Of a stretch of DNA of 64,000 nucleotides, positions 38,257 to 49,900 are shown in pieces (within the stretch, counting starts at the first letter, position 1; every line of letters begins with the position of its first letter). A model generated the notes under the pieces. That model was given only the letters and a program-made list of their open reading frames with translations, was not told the DNA's origin and ran no database searches. Made by a program: the position numbers and the translations under genes. The DNA comes from Parietaria judaica (lineage: Eukaryota; Streptophyta; Magnoliopsida; Rosales; Urticaceae). The stretch covers positions 39,542,501 to 39,606,500 of the forward strand of contig OX940863.1 of NCBI GenBank assembly GCA_954871525.1, given 5' to 3'.

Positions 38257-39109
38257 TGTCACAGGGTCAATTTCGTACCTGAATTTTTGACCTTGTGCGG
38301 CGCCGTGTACACTCAAACACGACCAGCCTTCCGTGTAAACCAACTCTCGTATGCAAACCTAGACTAAGCACTCAACGAATTTCAACTAAGCAAGTAAAGT
38401 ATCACACCACGACACAAGCTTACGGGGCACACCCCAACGAATTTCAACGCCGTTCCCTTCGTCTCACTCACAAAAGCTCTCACAAAGCACAACTCTCTCT
38501 CTAGCCTAAACTCGCATATGGTTTCACACGTTTAACATAGCCACATTCGACCCTATTTATAGAAAACAAAGGGAAATCCTAATCCTAATCCTAATCGAAT
38601 TATAAGTCCTAGGCCTAATCCTATCTTTAAAACGCGTTATCCTTGAAGATTGCCCACAATCTTCGCGAATCCCTGGGCGCCATCTTCTCCGCGCGCGCGT
38701 CTTCCTTGGGTCTTCCGCGTGGGTGACGCTTGCCGAGTCCGCGTGGGTGACGCTCACTGCGTAACCGCATGGGTGAGGCACGCTGTCTCCGCGTGGGTGA
38801 CGCTGCCTAACCGCGTGGGTGACGCTGCCCTTATCGCGCGCCACTTCCCTTGCCCGAATGCGCGTGCTCGCTGCCCTGACTGCCCGCGCGCGCGCTCGCT
38901 GCCCGTGCCCCTCGCGGACATGTTGCGTGCTCTCTCACGTGTTCCCGTGCGTTGGGCCGCTACCCCATGCCGCACGTGCTCAGCCCACCACCTAGGCCAA
39001 GTCTTTCCTCGCGCCTTGCCACTTGTCAGGCGCCTCGGGAGGCTTGTTGGGCCTCCTTCCCATGCTTCCCCGGGCACGGATCCTCTCTAGAGATTTTAGG
39101 GTATTGACA
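38257..39109 (-). repeat. GC-rich solo LTR (853 bp) with 5 bp TSD
   Basis: Begins TGTCACAGGGTCAATTTCG and ends TTTAGGGTATTGACA, flanked by actag at 38252-38256 and 39110-39114. A minus-strand TATAAATAGGGTC near 38551-38563 suggests minus orientation. The right half is GC-rich and carries diverged repeats of CGCGTGGGTGACGCTG (38717-38830), which create long spurious open frames on both strands. Confidence 0.85.
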
Positions 39110-39629
39110 ACTAGGGCTCACGATTACTTTAATTTTGATCAAATTGGTTGTGAAATTGGTGTCTCCAGACAGTTTTTAATAAATGTTTGTTTTGATTGTA
39201 ATCTATATGGTTGTTTTAATGGATATTGGGAAAAATTAAGTAACTTAGAAAGATTGAAAGCTATGCACATTAGATGTTTGATAAAATTACTGTTTTTTGC
39301 TGTGTGCATGATACACACTCTTAGTGAAACCCATGATAAGGTTGTTTAAATAAATGTATCATGTTGTCGAGTTTAGAGGGAAATTTGAGAACGTTTTACG
39401 AAAATAGAATAAGGGAAATGTAGACAAGTAATTGAAGACTTGTATTTATTAAAAAATTGTTTATAAGTTTTCATTGGTGGAGTACTCTTGAGATATAAGA
39501 GAAGAGTAATTTAAACTCCTCAATGGAAAGATGGATCTTGATAAAAATGAGTTAGATATTAATAAAGCTTCAAAAGTTAAAACTTGATTTGATTGTGAGG
39601 TTGACATTTATTTTGCAATATGTGGTTGG
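39110..39629. other. Intergenic DNA before the hAT element
   Basis: AT-rich and of unknown origin. It is continuous across the hAT element with 44093 onward, since the element inserted into gtggttgg and duplicated it. Open frames are short and unrecognised. Confidence 0.4.
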
Positions 39630-40199
39630 TAGACCTGTGCACACGACGTCGCCAATCACGACGCGACGCGACGCGTCGCGACGCCTACAGTGCGAGTCGC
39701 GACGCGTCGCGACGCAGGCGGCAAAAGTCGCGATTCGTCGCGACGAGGAGTGCGAGTCGCGACGACCACGTCATCGATCCGAGGGGTTGATCGTGTGGCT
39801 GAGATTACGCCACGTCATCGATCCGAGGGGAGTGAAAAGTTGTGTTTGTTGGTGGCGAAAATAACACAATTTTTACCCGAAATTTATTCCCCAACCACAA
39901 TTATTACCCACTTTACTCGAATTCCAACCCTAAAATTTCAAATTTCAAAATTTTTTCACCCACTTTCTCCTCACAATTATTCACCCACTTCACCCACCAC
40001 AATAATTATTCACCCACCCCACCCTCTCCTAAAACCCTATAAATACCACCTCTTCCTCCCTCATTTCCTCACCAACAATCTCTCAACTCTCTCTCAAATT
40101 CTCTCAACTCTCCAAGTTTTTTCCACTCTCAATCTCCAAAGTTCCAAAGTTCTAAAGTTCCAAAGTTCCAATTTTTTAAATTCCTAAAGTTCTATCATT

Positions 40200-43100
40200 A
40201 TGTCTCGAAGAAGCGGCGGTAGTTCCGGGGGTCGAAGGGCGGCCAGGAATTTGCAACCCCAATTTCTACAAGGGGGAACATCGGATACTTGTCCCGACGA
40301 CTACATTCCCGTTAGGCTACCGGCAGAACTATTCCCTTCCCCTCACAATCCAAATTATCCCGACGATACAGTACGGTCTCTAAGACCTAGTCTAGTCCGG
40401 GCGGTGGCCCAGCACCACGCCAATCCCGACCGTGTGCCCCCAGAGTTGGCCGACGCGGTGGCTCAATGTAGGGGGGGAAATAACGATCCTTTTTTCAACC
40501 TCATGTTACGGGAAGGTGCCGAATACGGAGCTCAAGGTCCCGAAGGTGCCGATCCCGACGATGCCGATCCCGACCAAACCCAACGTCCCGACGATGCCGA
40601 TCCCGACGACTATCAAACGCCGCCCTCGATCCGTGGTTCAAATATCGGGGTGTACCACCGCGGTTCTCCTCAAGCAACCAATCAAGATAGCGGTGAAGCC
40701 TCCGTTGCCCGTCCTCGACGAAGTCGACGTCCTTCTACCGGGTAATAACCTTTAATCCTTTTTTTATTTCATTTATTATTAATTTTTTATTAATTAATAA
40801 GTTAGTACTTAATAATAAATAATAATTAATAATTAATAAGTAATAAATAATAATTAAAAAAAATAATTGAAAAAAAATAATTAATTTTTAATAATTAATA
40901 ATTATTAAATAATAATCACTTGAAAGTCTTAGTATGCTCTGTGGTTGCGGTTCCGACTGATCTTCCACATCAGAAACGATTTTCTTGAGATTTAATTATC
41001 ATTTAATCATATTATCTTAATTAATTAATTTCGTTTAATTTTTTTTACGATAAATATTATAGTTTAATTACCTTTTAGTTTAATTAATTAATTTGTCACG
41101 TCTCTTGAAAGTCTTAGTATGCTCTGTGGTTGCGGTTCCGACTGATCTTCCACATCAGAAACGATTTTCTTGATATTTAATAAGTTAACGGGATTAAAAA
41201 TGGTAATTTGTATGTGTGGTGATTATTATAAAGTTCTTAATGGAATACGGTGTCTTAGAAAGATTGGTTTTTAAATAAGGTTTGCTTTGCAATCTCCTCC
41301 AAGCTAGCCTGGGAACCTCGGGGAGTTCTGTCTAGAAAAGCTTGGGCCTAAAGCGAGATCATAGCATCCTTTCCAGTCGATCTGGCCGTGGAACCTCGGG
41401 GAGTTCCGTCAAAAAGAGCTTGATAATGATTTCCACACATAGAAAATACCATTTTTAATTTCGTTAACTCTTTTAATTAACTATATGAAATTTAATTAAT
41501 TAATATGATTAATATTAATATTTAATCCATGTAAAATTAATACCCATTTTCATTTTGTTAACCTTTTTTCTCCCGTATATTTTTAATAGGGAAAGTCCTC
41601 CTGCCTTGTTGTGGGGACGACCAAACAAAGCGAAGGTGTGGGATTATTTTCACGAGGAACGACGGGTGGAGAACGGTGTTCGAGTCAAGATCGCCACGTG
41701 CAAGAAGTGCCATGAAACCCTCGATGCGTTGGGGGACAAAGGAACCGGCTACTTGACGCGACATAAGAAAGCGTGCTACGGAGACGGTAACGAGGTAAAC
41801 ACAGCACAGGTAAGTGCTCTTACCACCGAAAATTTACGGAAATGGACCCTCGAGTGGTTACTGTCTACGGGCGCACCGATGAGTTTGGTGGAAAACCCTG
41901 CGCATACACAATATATGCAAAGGGTTAATCCGTCTTACGAACAGTTTTCCCGTACGACATATACCAGGGACATGGAGTCTGCTTACAAAATGCAAAAAAA
42001 TTATTTGGTCGATTTTTTCAAAATGTCCAACATTAACGTTGCTTTTACCACCGACTTGTGGAGCGGTCCGAGTCTTAACGACTATTTGAGTCTGACCGCC
42101 CATTACGTCGACGAGAATTGGGATCCATGTCAAAAACTTTTAAACATGTCACCATTCGAGTGTCGCCATACCGGCAAAAACATTTCCGATAAATTAATTG
42201 AATTATTCAATGATTGGGGTTTGCAAAATCGTATCATTTCTATTACGTTAGACAATGCCGCAAACAATAACGCCGCTATTACTATCTTAGAAAATAGTTT
42301 GCTCGGTTCTCCTTTTCGTAATATTTTACATCAAAAATGTGCTTGTCACATCATTAATTTAATTGCTAGAACGGGGGAACGAAATATTTCAGGGCACGTT
42401 GACAAAATACGCGGCGTTGTCGATTGGATCCGGCATTCTCAAACCGTTGTTAGGTGGAGACGATTTTGTAAAGAGCACAATCATAAAGCTAATAAGTTTG
42501 GTTTAGACAACAATACACGATGGAACTCTACATATCTAATGCTTTCAGTTGTTTGTAGACAGAGATTACCGTTAAGCGCTTTCCTCCTCACCGAACTAGA
42601 GGCCTCGGAGCGGATCACGGAGGCAGAATGGGAAATGGCCCAGAAATTCACCCAATTCCTTAAACCCTTTTACGCTGTTACTTTAAATTTTTCAAACCAA
42701 AGACAACCTTCCTTGAATCATGGTCTTTCGGGTCTTTACGAAATTACAAACACTTTTTCTGAATTCGCAAATGACCCTGTTATTTCGCCTATGATTGAGG
42801 GAATGGTTGCAAAATTCAAAAGTTATTGGGATCCACCCCCTTTTTCGTATTGTTTCGGTGCTATCTTGGATCCCCGTATTATGTTTACGTTCGGGCCTTT
42901 GATGTCAGCAATCGGGACAAACTTAGGGGTGGATTACACTGATTATATTAAGGTTGTTAATGAAGCTTTTTATGAACTTTACAGTGAATACGACCGGCGG
43001 TTCCCACAGTTCAACGTGGAGGCGGAGCAAAGGGCAGTTATGGAAAGCCCAACCAAGACCGGCCTAGCATTTGTCCGGAGACTGAAGCAAAGACTGGATC

Positions 43101-43501
43101 GCGGAGAAGCATCGGGATCCGGTACGCCACCGGCACGAGCGGAGGAAACGGACGGTGCCCCGCAAGAACTGAAGCGGTACTACGGCCTGCGGATCGACGA
43201 GGACTCCGTCGAGTTCGATGTGATTGGATGGTGGAAGAATCAACGGGAAAGATTCCCGATATTGGCGAGAATGGCGAGGGATATACTGTCCATCCCCATT
43301 TCCAGCGTTGCTTCGGAGAGCGCGTTCAGCTCGGCTCAGCATATAATCGACGACCGGAGGGCGTCAACAACTCCCACACACCTCGAGCAAGCGGTGGTGT
43401 TGAACGATTGGATGTTCCGCAACCCCACCATCGCCCAACGGACCGAGCCAACCGAGCTAGAGCTTATGACGCAAAGGTTTAACGACTGGTTCCCCGAGTG
43501 A
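40200..43501 (+). CDS. hAT transposase, two exons, apparently intact
   Basis: Exon 1 40200-40741 and exon 2 41590-43501 join in frame (donor GG|GTAATA, acceptor TTTTTAATAG) to 817 residues. Residues 1-180 are disordered, starting MSRRSGGSSGGRR, with repeated DPDDADPD acidic units. A BED zinc finger follows (Cys218, Cys221, His239, Cys243 in CKKCHETL...RHKKAC). The RNase H-like core carries FTTDLWSGPSLNDY (Asp336) and TLDNAANNNA (Asp402). The C-terminal hAT dimerisation block starts DVIGWWKNQRERFPILARMA and includes SSVASESAFSSAQHIIDDRR, whose Glu757 is the likely third catalytic residue. Length and order match plant Ac-like hAT transposases, which cut and paste the element. No stop or frameshift was seen. 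Exon 1 is my inference; without it the frame would lack a good ATG before the finger. Confidence 0.9.
40919..41180 (+). repeat. 77 bp near-perfect direct repeat in the transposase intron
   Basis: Two copies (40919-40995 and 41104-41180) starting CTTGAAAGTCTTAGTATGC differ at about one base. They are separated by AT-rich DNA, 185 bp start to start. A second, looser pair (CCTCGGGGAGTT) lies at 41313-41326 and 41394-41406 in the same intron. The function is unknown. Confidence 0.8.
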
Positions 43502-44084
43502 CGCAATGTAAACGCCAATATGATGTGCTCTTTCCTCTCTTGGTTTTATGTCCCTAAGGAGGGTTTTACGAGAGAGGTTTTAGTGAGGCATCTTGTAATA
43601 TTTACACTGAATAATTACAACTTCTTCCACCATAATGTAATATTCACAATGAATAATACAACTTTTTTTTTAATATCTTGTTTTATCATATTTACTTATT
43701 TGTTTTAGAATTTTAATAATTATTAATATGGTACACGTACATACTTATTAACATATATTACAACTTAAAAATTAACTTATAATTTAAAATTAATAATATG
43801 TTACACAATAATAACATACTAAAATATTAATTTTGAAATAAATAAAGTTTAAATAATAAGTTTACATAATTTAATACTTAAATTCGGATAAAAACTAATA
43901 AAATTAAACATTGGAAACAAAAAATAACTTTTGCCGCACCCTTTTTTTTGGTCCTTCCTCGCTAAATCGCGACCACGTCGCGACGCATCGCGACCAGGTA
44001 CGCCACGACGCATCGCGACGTGTACAGTCGCGATTTTGGCGACTTTAGTCGCGATCGGTCGCGACGTGGTCGTGTGCAGCTCTA

Positions 44085-44977
44085 GTGGTTGGGATTATAG
44101 AAAATGTATAGTAACGCTATATTGGCGCATATGGTATTCTATAGATAATTAGCACATCCGGTTTGGCGGGGGCTCGACGCTTCTCACAAAGCGAACATCT
44201 AAGGACTCGAGGTAAGTAGAAATTATTCCAAAACGTATCACAAGAATAATATAAAGAGTATTTAATGAGGCTTTGCGGAACAATATATTTTTATAGGAAT
44301 TGCCTGGAACACTGAAAAGTAATTAAGTGTCGTAATTTTGAGGCACATTGGGACCAGGAAGAACCTAGGCAAGAATGTAACAATGTACACTACTTTTGTT
44401 GCTCGGTAAAAGATTTTGGGAATCGTAATGGAACGAAATATTAGGTACCACACATGGAAGGTTTAAATCGTGCTTAAAGTTGAAAATTTAGAGTTAAAGA
44501 TTTTGGGAATCGTAATGGAACGAAATATTAGGTACCACACATGGAAGGTTTAAATCGTGCTTAAAGTTGAAAATTTAGAGTTATATCACCCTGTTTGTAT
44601 TCGATTTCTACTTATTGAGGTTCAGCTCACGTAGTTCTTGTGATACAGAAAGTCAGTGATTAGCTTGAAGGTTGGTTGGAGATCTTAGATCATCAGCAAA
44701 GTTATTGTATATGGACATAGACCTATCGGGCTTAATTTTTTTTTGGGAGAAAATACATGTGTATTATATATGTTCTGATCATGTAAAAATAACGAAGTTG
44801 CAAATGTGTAGTTTGCGGCTATAATCGTTATGAAATATACCTAGGGTATTAATAGCTTTTAATTTCGTACAATGTTCATAGCTCTTAGATAAAAAAAAAA
44901 AATTAATAATAAAAAAAACCACCTAGTAATAATGAATGGATTTAGGTGGTTATTCTAGGTGTTACAATATATTAAAA
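44085..44977. other. Intergenic DNA right of the hAT element
   Basis: Begins with the right TSD copy. It has the look of decayed retroelement DNA but no identifiable coding motif. It contains the 88 bp tandem duplication listed separately. Confidence 0.4.
44408..44583. repeat. 88 bp tandem duplication
   Basis: Two adjacent, essentially identical 88 bp copies (44408-44495 and 44496-44583) beginning AAAGATTTTGGGAATCGTAA. Identity by eye appears complete, so the duplication is recent (or an assembly artefact). Confidence 0.85.
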
Positions 44978-45354
44978 TTATGGGTAAATGAGCCAAATGC
45001 CCATTTGTGACTCAATGTTTCGAAAAAATGCCTATTTCTATTTATGGTAATCCAAACAACTCATTAATTAAAATATGGACCAATATACCCTTTGAATTAA
45101 TTAATATTTAGCATTTAAATTATGTTTAAAATTAATTAATAATTCGAATTAATTAATAAAATCAAAATAATTTTTTCCTTAAATGTAGCTAAATAGAATA
45201 ATTGATAAATCTTAATCACTCCTTAATTATTTTCAAAATTTTTTCTCCCTATTAATCAGTATGCTAACGATTTAAATTTTAAAAACAAAATTTCAAAATT
45301 CCTAAAATCGTAAGAAATAATAAGCACAAATTAACATAGAATAACAAAAATTGT

Positions 45355-45860
45355 ATTTAAATATACCAATTCCGAACAGTAAATTTAATTACGAATCTTG
45401 TATATGTATATACGAATGCTTTATACGGGAATTGTTTGTGCAAATCGTAAATATCAACCATAACTGTATATATAAACCAATATCAAACTGGAAATTTATT
45501 TACCAAAATTGTATATGTATATACCAATACTTAATGCGGGGAGTGCTTGTGCAAATCGTAAATATCAGCACGAATTTAGTATATGTATATACCAATATAA
45601 AACTGTAAATTTAATTACCAAAATTGTATATGTATATCCCAATACTTAATACGGGGACATTTTGTGCAAATCGTAAATATCAACATGAATTTAGTATATG
45701 TATATACCATTATCAAACTGTAAATTTAATTACCGAAATTGTATATGTATATACCAAATCTTAATACGGGGACTGCTTGTGTGAATCGTAAATATCAACA
45801 TGAATTTGGTATATGTATATACCAATATCAAACTGTAAATATATTTACGAAATTTTATTG
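45355..45860. repeat. Tandem array of about 115 bp units, four-plus copies
   Basis: Units share ACCAATATCAAACTG, TAAATTTAATTACC, ATTGTATATGTATATACC, ACGGGGA-TGCTTGTG and CAAATCGTAAATATCA. The CGTAAATATC landmark recurs near 45445, 45557, 45674 and 45792, giving spacings of about 112-118 bp. Copies differ by small substitutions and indels. Read-through frames exist but look like composition effects. Confidence 0.8.
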
Positions 45861-45889
45861 ACGTACGTTCACCATCGGCGACCTGCAAG

Positions 45890-46340
45890 AGGAAGTGGTT
45901 CGCAATGATCTCGGAGATGGTTTTTCCGGCGAGGGAGCGGAACTCGGAGCGGGTCTGGTCGCCGTGGGAGAGCGGGTCGACCTCGCCGAGGATGTGGTGC
46001 GGGACGCTTCGGCGGTCGGCGACGGGGAACGATAGCGGAAGGTCGAAGCTTCGGCGGTTGGCGACGGCGGTCGGAATTTGGCGAGGGAACGAGAGAGAGG
46101 ACGAAGCTTGGTCAGAGTGAAAGCGACGATCTCAGAGATGGTTTTCCCGGCGAGGGAGCGGAACTCGGAGCGGATCTAGTCGCTATGGGAGAGCGGGTCG
46201 ACCTCGCCGAGGATGTGGTGCGGGATGCTTCGGCGGTCGGCGACGGGGAATGAGAGAGTAAGGTCGAAGCTTCGGCGGTCGGCGACAGCGGTCGGAATTT
46301 GGCGAGGGAACGAGAGAGGGTGGCGTGACGGAGGAGGGTG
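45890..46340 (-). repeat. GC-rich gene-like segment, tandemly duplicated
   Basis: Two copies about 221 bp apart (starts near 45908 and 46129), GC-rich in an AT-rich setting. On the minus strand both encode HHILGEVDPLSH, then RSEFRSLAGKTISEI. The first copy is open through GDQTRSEF and on to ANHFLLQVADGER; the second has a stop in the middle. The composition and frame suggest an exon captured from a host gene, which I cannot name. Adjacent Ser/Pro/Arg-rich frames are shifted readings of the same DNA. Confidence 0.55.
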
Positions 46341-46903
46341 CGCAACAGAAGAGGAGGCGTGACAGAATGAGAATCGAAGAGAGGAAGAAAGAGAGTCGAA
46401 CAGAGGCAGTGAAAATGAGAGAGAGAATAAAGTGAGAGGCATATATGAGAGAGAGAAAATTTTAAATTTTTTTGTCAAAGTAACAAATTAATTTAAAATC
46501 TGATAAATATGAGAATAATTCAACCATAATTTTAGGAAAATAAAATTCGAAATTTTTTAAAACGAAAATAAAAAATATAATCAAGAACATGGTTATTATG
46601 GTCCAAAATTTATCTAAAATGGGCATAAATGAATTAATTTAAAATATGGGTATTTCCCTTAAACCTTAAGTGATTTTTGAGCGTTTCATGAATTTTCTTT
46701 AAAATTATTATAAATAAATAAAAATTATAATTACAATTTGATATACATTTGATTTGAGAAAGAGAGTTTGTTTCTTCTTTCTCCCTCTTTTAAGTCGCTC
46801 CTTTTACTCTGGACGCCGACGAGCCACGTGATTCGACTCGGTGACCCGATCCACGAAAGTGGCGCCATTGACCCGAGAACCCTCTTTGACTACGCCGGAG
46901 AGA

Positions 46904-49900
46904 ATGTGGAGAATGCGGACCATCCGACGCTACTCGAGAATCCGGCCCCCGCCTCCGGCTGCGGCTGTCACCGGGTCGGTGATCCGAGTGTCCAACAACG
47001 TGGCCCGATTGGGCGGCCCCAAGGAGGGCCCCAAGCCCAGGCAGTTGCTCGCGCTGCCTCCGTTCCCGGGCCCGCCTCTGCCCGGAAAGAGCTCGCCGCC
47101 CGGGAGAGCGCCACGTGTGACGGCCGTGAGCTGGATGAAGTACTACTTCGACGAGCTCGGCGACGCCGCCATCCAGTCCCACTTCAACAAGGGTCTCGTG
47201 AGTTTCCTCCACAAAATCCATGCTTGAGAGCTTTTCTTCTGAATTTTGGTCGATTATTCGTATAGATACACCCGTTTATTCTTCACTATTCAAGTCGTCG
47301 TTTTCCATAATCTGTCGTCGTTTCAGGTCCAGATGAAATGCAAAGACGTTGGTGACGCCTCTATGGATAAGGAAGGGGAAAAGGAGCCTATGAGAAAGGT
47401 ATCGTTATCAAGTCAGCGTATTTCCGTCAAATCTGTCCTTTAATTTCGACCATTTCGTTTCCATTTTGGGTTTTGATTGATCTACAATACCACAGATATT
47501 TACTACAGATACAGCCGAGTGAGGCGGTCGAGAAAGGGGCCGTAGTTTGTGTGTCGGTTTCGGTTTTAGAGAGCCGGATTTCCAGGAGATTTGATGTCAT
47601 ACCGAGCGGAACGCTTTACCCAAATGCTGACGAGATTGCGTACTTACAAAGGCTTGTGCACTACAAGGCATGTCTTGTTTGCTTCCTTCTTGCTCTTCTT
47701 GTTGTTTAATGGTGTGTTTTTAAGTTATTCTTCTTTGGGAATTTCAGGATTATGCTATACTTGTCCTTAACAAGCCTCCGAAATTGCCGGTCAAGGTTAG
47801 AATCTTAAAGTTGGGATCTTATTACACTTTTGTTACTTGAATATATTGAATCAAGTTTTAAAAAATCTCGATTTCGTATTAGGGGCATCTTCCGCTTCAT
47901 AACAGCATGGATGCTTTGGCGGCAGCAGCTTTGTCGTACGATAACGAAGAAGGGCCTAAGTTGGTAAGTACTTGGAAAAGAAACTATGTTGATAGGAACT
48001 AGTGCTGTGTTTCTTTAATAAGAATAAAAAAAGAACCAGTAACAAAATCGGAGAGGAAAATCACACTTCATTTATAAACAAAACCCGATCCCCAGTAAAA
48101 TGATACAGCCTGCCTGAGAGTTTAAGCTTTGTGTTGGTTAATTAATTAGCGTCGTTTAATTTATGTCGTCGTATTTAAATAAGTAATTTAGGTCTTATGA
48201 TAAATAAGTTGAGTTGTCGGTTTATTATGCCGCTTAATTATTTAATTATGTCATTTTTAATTATGTTATTAGTTTATTTAAAATTTAAATATGTTTAGAG
48301 GATTTATTTAGTCAGGCCCGGTCCGGCTAATTAGGTTGTAACCTTGCTCTATTTAAGAGAGCTTCAGAGCTTCAGTTAGTGAGAAAGACAGCCAATGAAC
48401 ATTTAAAAACTTAATCTGTCAGAGATTGGGTTTGTGAGTGTTGGCTGAAATTTCCCAAATTCCCGTTTCGAGTTATCGATCTTTTGGGCACGTATCATAA
48501 AACTCTCCTAATCATGTTCAATACAAAACTCCGATAAAACATAATTAACTAAATGTAAATAAAGTTTAACTAACATATGACCCTAAGTTTTTCGCATATT
48601 ATTGCGATATCATCTTCGATGTATTTTTGTTTAAAGTGAGTTTTACTTAGGTCCATCGTCTTGATAGAGAGAGCAGTGGCCTCGTCTTAATGGGAAGAAC
48701 AAAAGAAAGCATAAGCCATCTGCAATGGCTATTCAATGACGTCAAAGTGCGATCCTCTTGTAAGGTACATAACATATGTATAGCCTTGATTAAGTTAAGC
48801 TTAATTTTTTAAAATAATGCTTTCTTTATTTATCATTGTTCATGTTGTTTCTATTAGGCTTGGGATGAGGCGTGTGAAGCGACGTATCAAAAATACTGGG
48901 CGTTGGTAATAGGCTCTCCAAAGGAAAAGGAAGGCGTGATTTGTGCGCCGCTTTCCAAGGTTTGCCCTCGGCTCTTGGTGAATATTCAGAATTCAAATCT
49001 TTATGAACAAATATGTGATTGCATTTCCAAATTGAGTGTAGGTGCTTCTTGATGATGGGAAGACAGAGAGGGTTATATTAGCTCATAAGTCGGGTTTCGA
49101 ATCTTCGCAAGAAGCGATAACTGAATATCGGGTGCTTGGTCCTATGATTAATGGATGCACATGGATCGAGCTGCGTCCGATTACAAGTCGGAAGCATCAG
49201 GTAGGGTTGTTAGCTTGTTTAACAAGTTTCTTTTCTTCCGTAAATTGGAAACTCAATTTTATGGAGTTAATGTTATATTATGTTTGTTAAGAGGAAGTAT
49301 AAGCTATCGCAATATGGAAAAGATCATAACCTGCATTTTCTTAGCATACTTTTTTTTCCAAGAGTATTTGCGGCAATCCTCGCGTAAGCGTTAAAAATCG
49401 ACGGTTTTATACCACTTACGATTCCCGTGCTAGCACATATATGATGATATTATCCCTAAATACTGGTAGGTGGATTACACATGGCTTAGTGTTTGAAGGA
49501 AACCATTAATTTTACGACGATTAGGGGGAAATTGCTACAATTTATAAGATCGGTGGGTTAACTGCCAAAACGACCTAAGTTTAGGGGCAGGGTGATAAAC
49601 ACTCGAAAAATAATTAATGAAGATTGCTTTTGGGTTAACTGAATCTATTCTGTTTTGACTTTTGGTGAATTTTAGCTTCGTGTTCATTGTGCCGAAGCAC
49701 TTGGCACACCCATCGTGGGAGACTACAAATACGGGTGGTTTGTGCACCGAAGATGGAAACAAACGCCCCAAATCAACATCGAGCCAGTTTCCGGGGAGGC
49801 TTACAAGCTGCGAAGACCGGCAGGTTTGGATATTCAAAAGGGAAGTGTAATGTCAAAAGTACCCTTGTTGCATCTTCACTCTAGAGAGATTGTGCTTCCC

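Larger units (their letters stand above)
39630..44084 (+). mobile_element. Complete hAT transposon (4455 bp) with perfect 8 bp TSD
   Basis: Starts TAGACCTGTGCACACGAC and ends with the reverse complement of TAGAGCTGCACACGAC. It is flanked by an identical 8 bp duplication gtggttgg (39622-39629 and 44085-44092). Inside both ends, 39650-39765 and 43968-44070 are packed with palindromic CGACGCGTCGCGACG and GTCGCGAC motifs, the kind of subterminal array hAT transposases bind. A two-exon transposase gene fills the interior on the plus strand. Ends, TSD and coding region all look intact, so this is a recent and potentially autonomous insertion. Confidence 0.95.
44978..46660. mobile_element. Candidate Pack-type element with repeats and gene fragments
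   Basis: The left edge reads GGGTAAATGAGCCAAATGCCC. The right edge, read in reverse complement, gives GGGAAATACCCATATTTTAA and ATTTATGCCCATTTTAGAT, a loosely similar 'GGG-AAAT...TGCCCAT' arrangement. Between them are a 115 bp tandem array, a GC-rich gene-like duplicated segment and AT-rich DNA. GC-rich protein-like DNA between AT-rich, inverted ends is the Pack-MULE pattern. I find no convincing target-site duplication, so the element boundary and class are uncertain. Confidence 0.4.

Noticed and set aside
38557..39090. GC-rich overlapping frames on both strands
   Set aside because: They lie in the solo LTR 38257-39109 and derive from the repeated CGTGGGTGACGCT motif.
46768..47265. Alternative frame over exon 1 of the pseudouridine synthase
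   Set aside because: Does not continue into the conserved exon 2-9 frame; the 46904 ATG frame does and has a presequence-like start.
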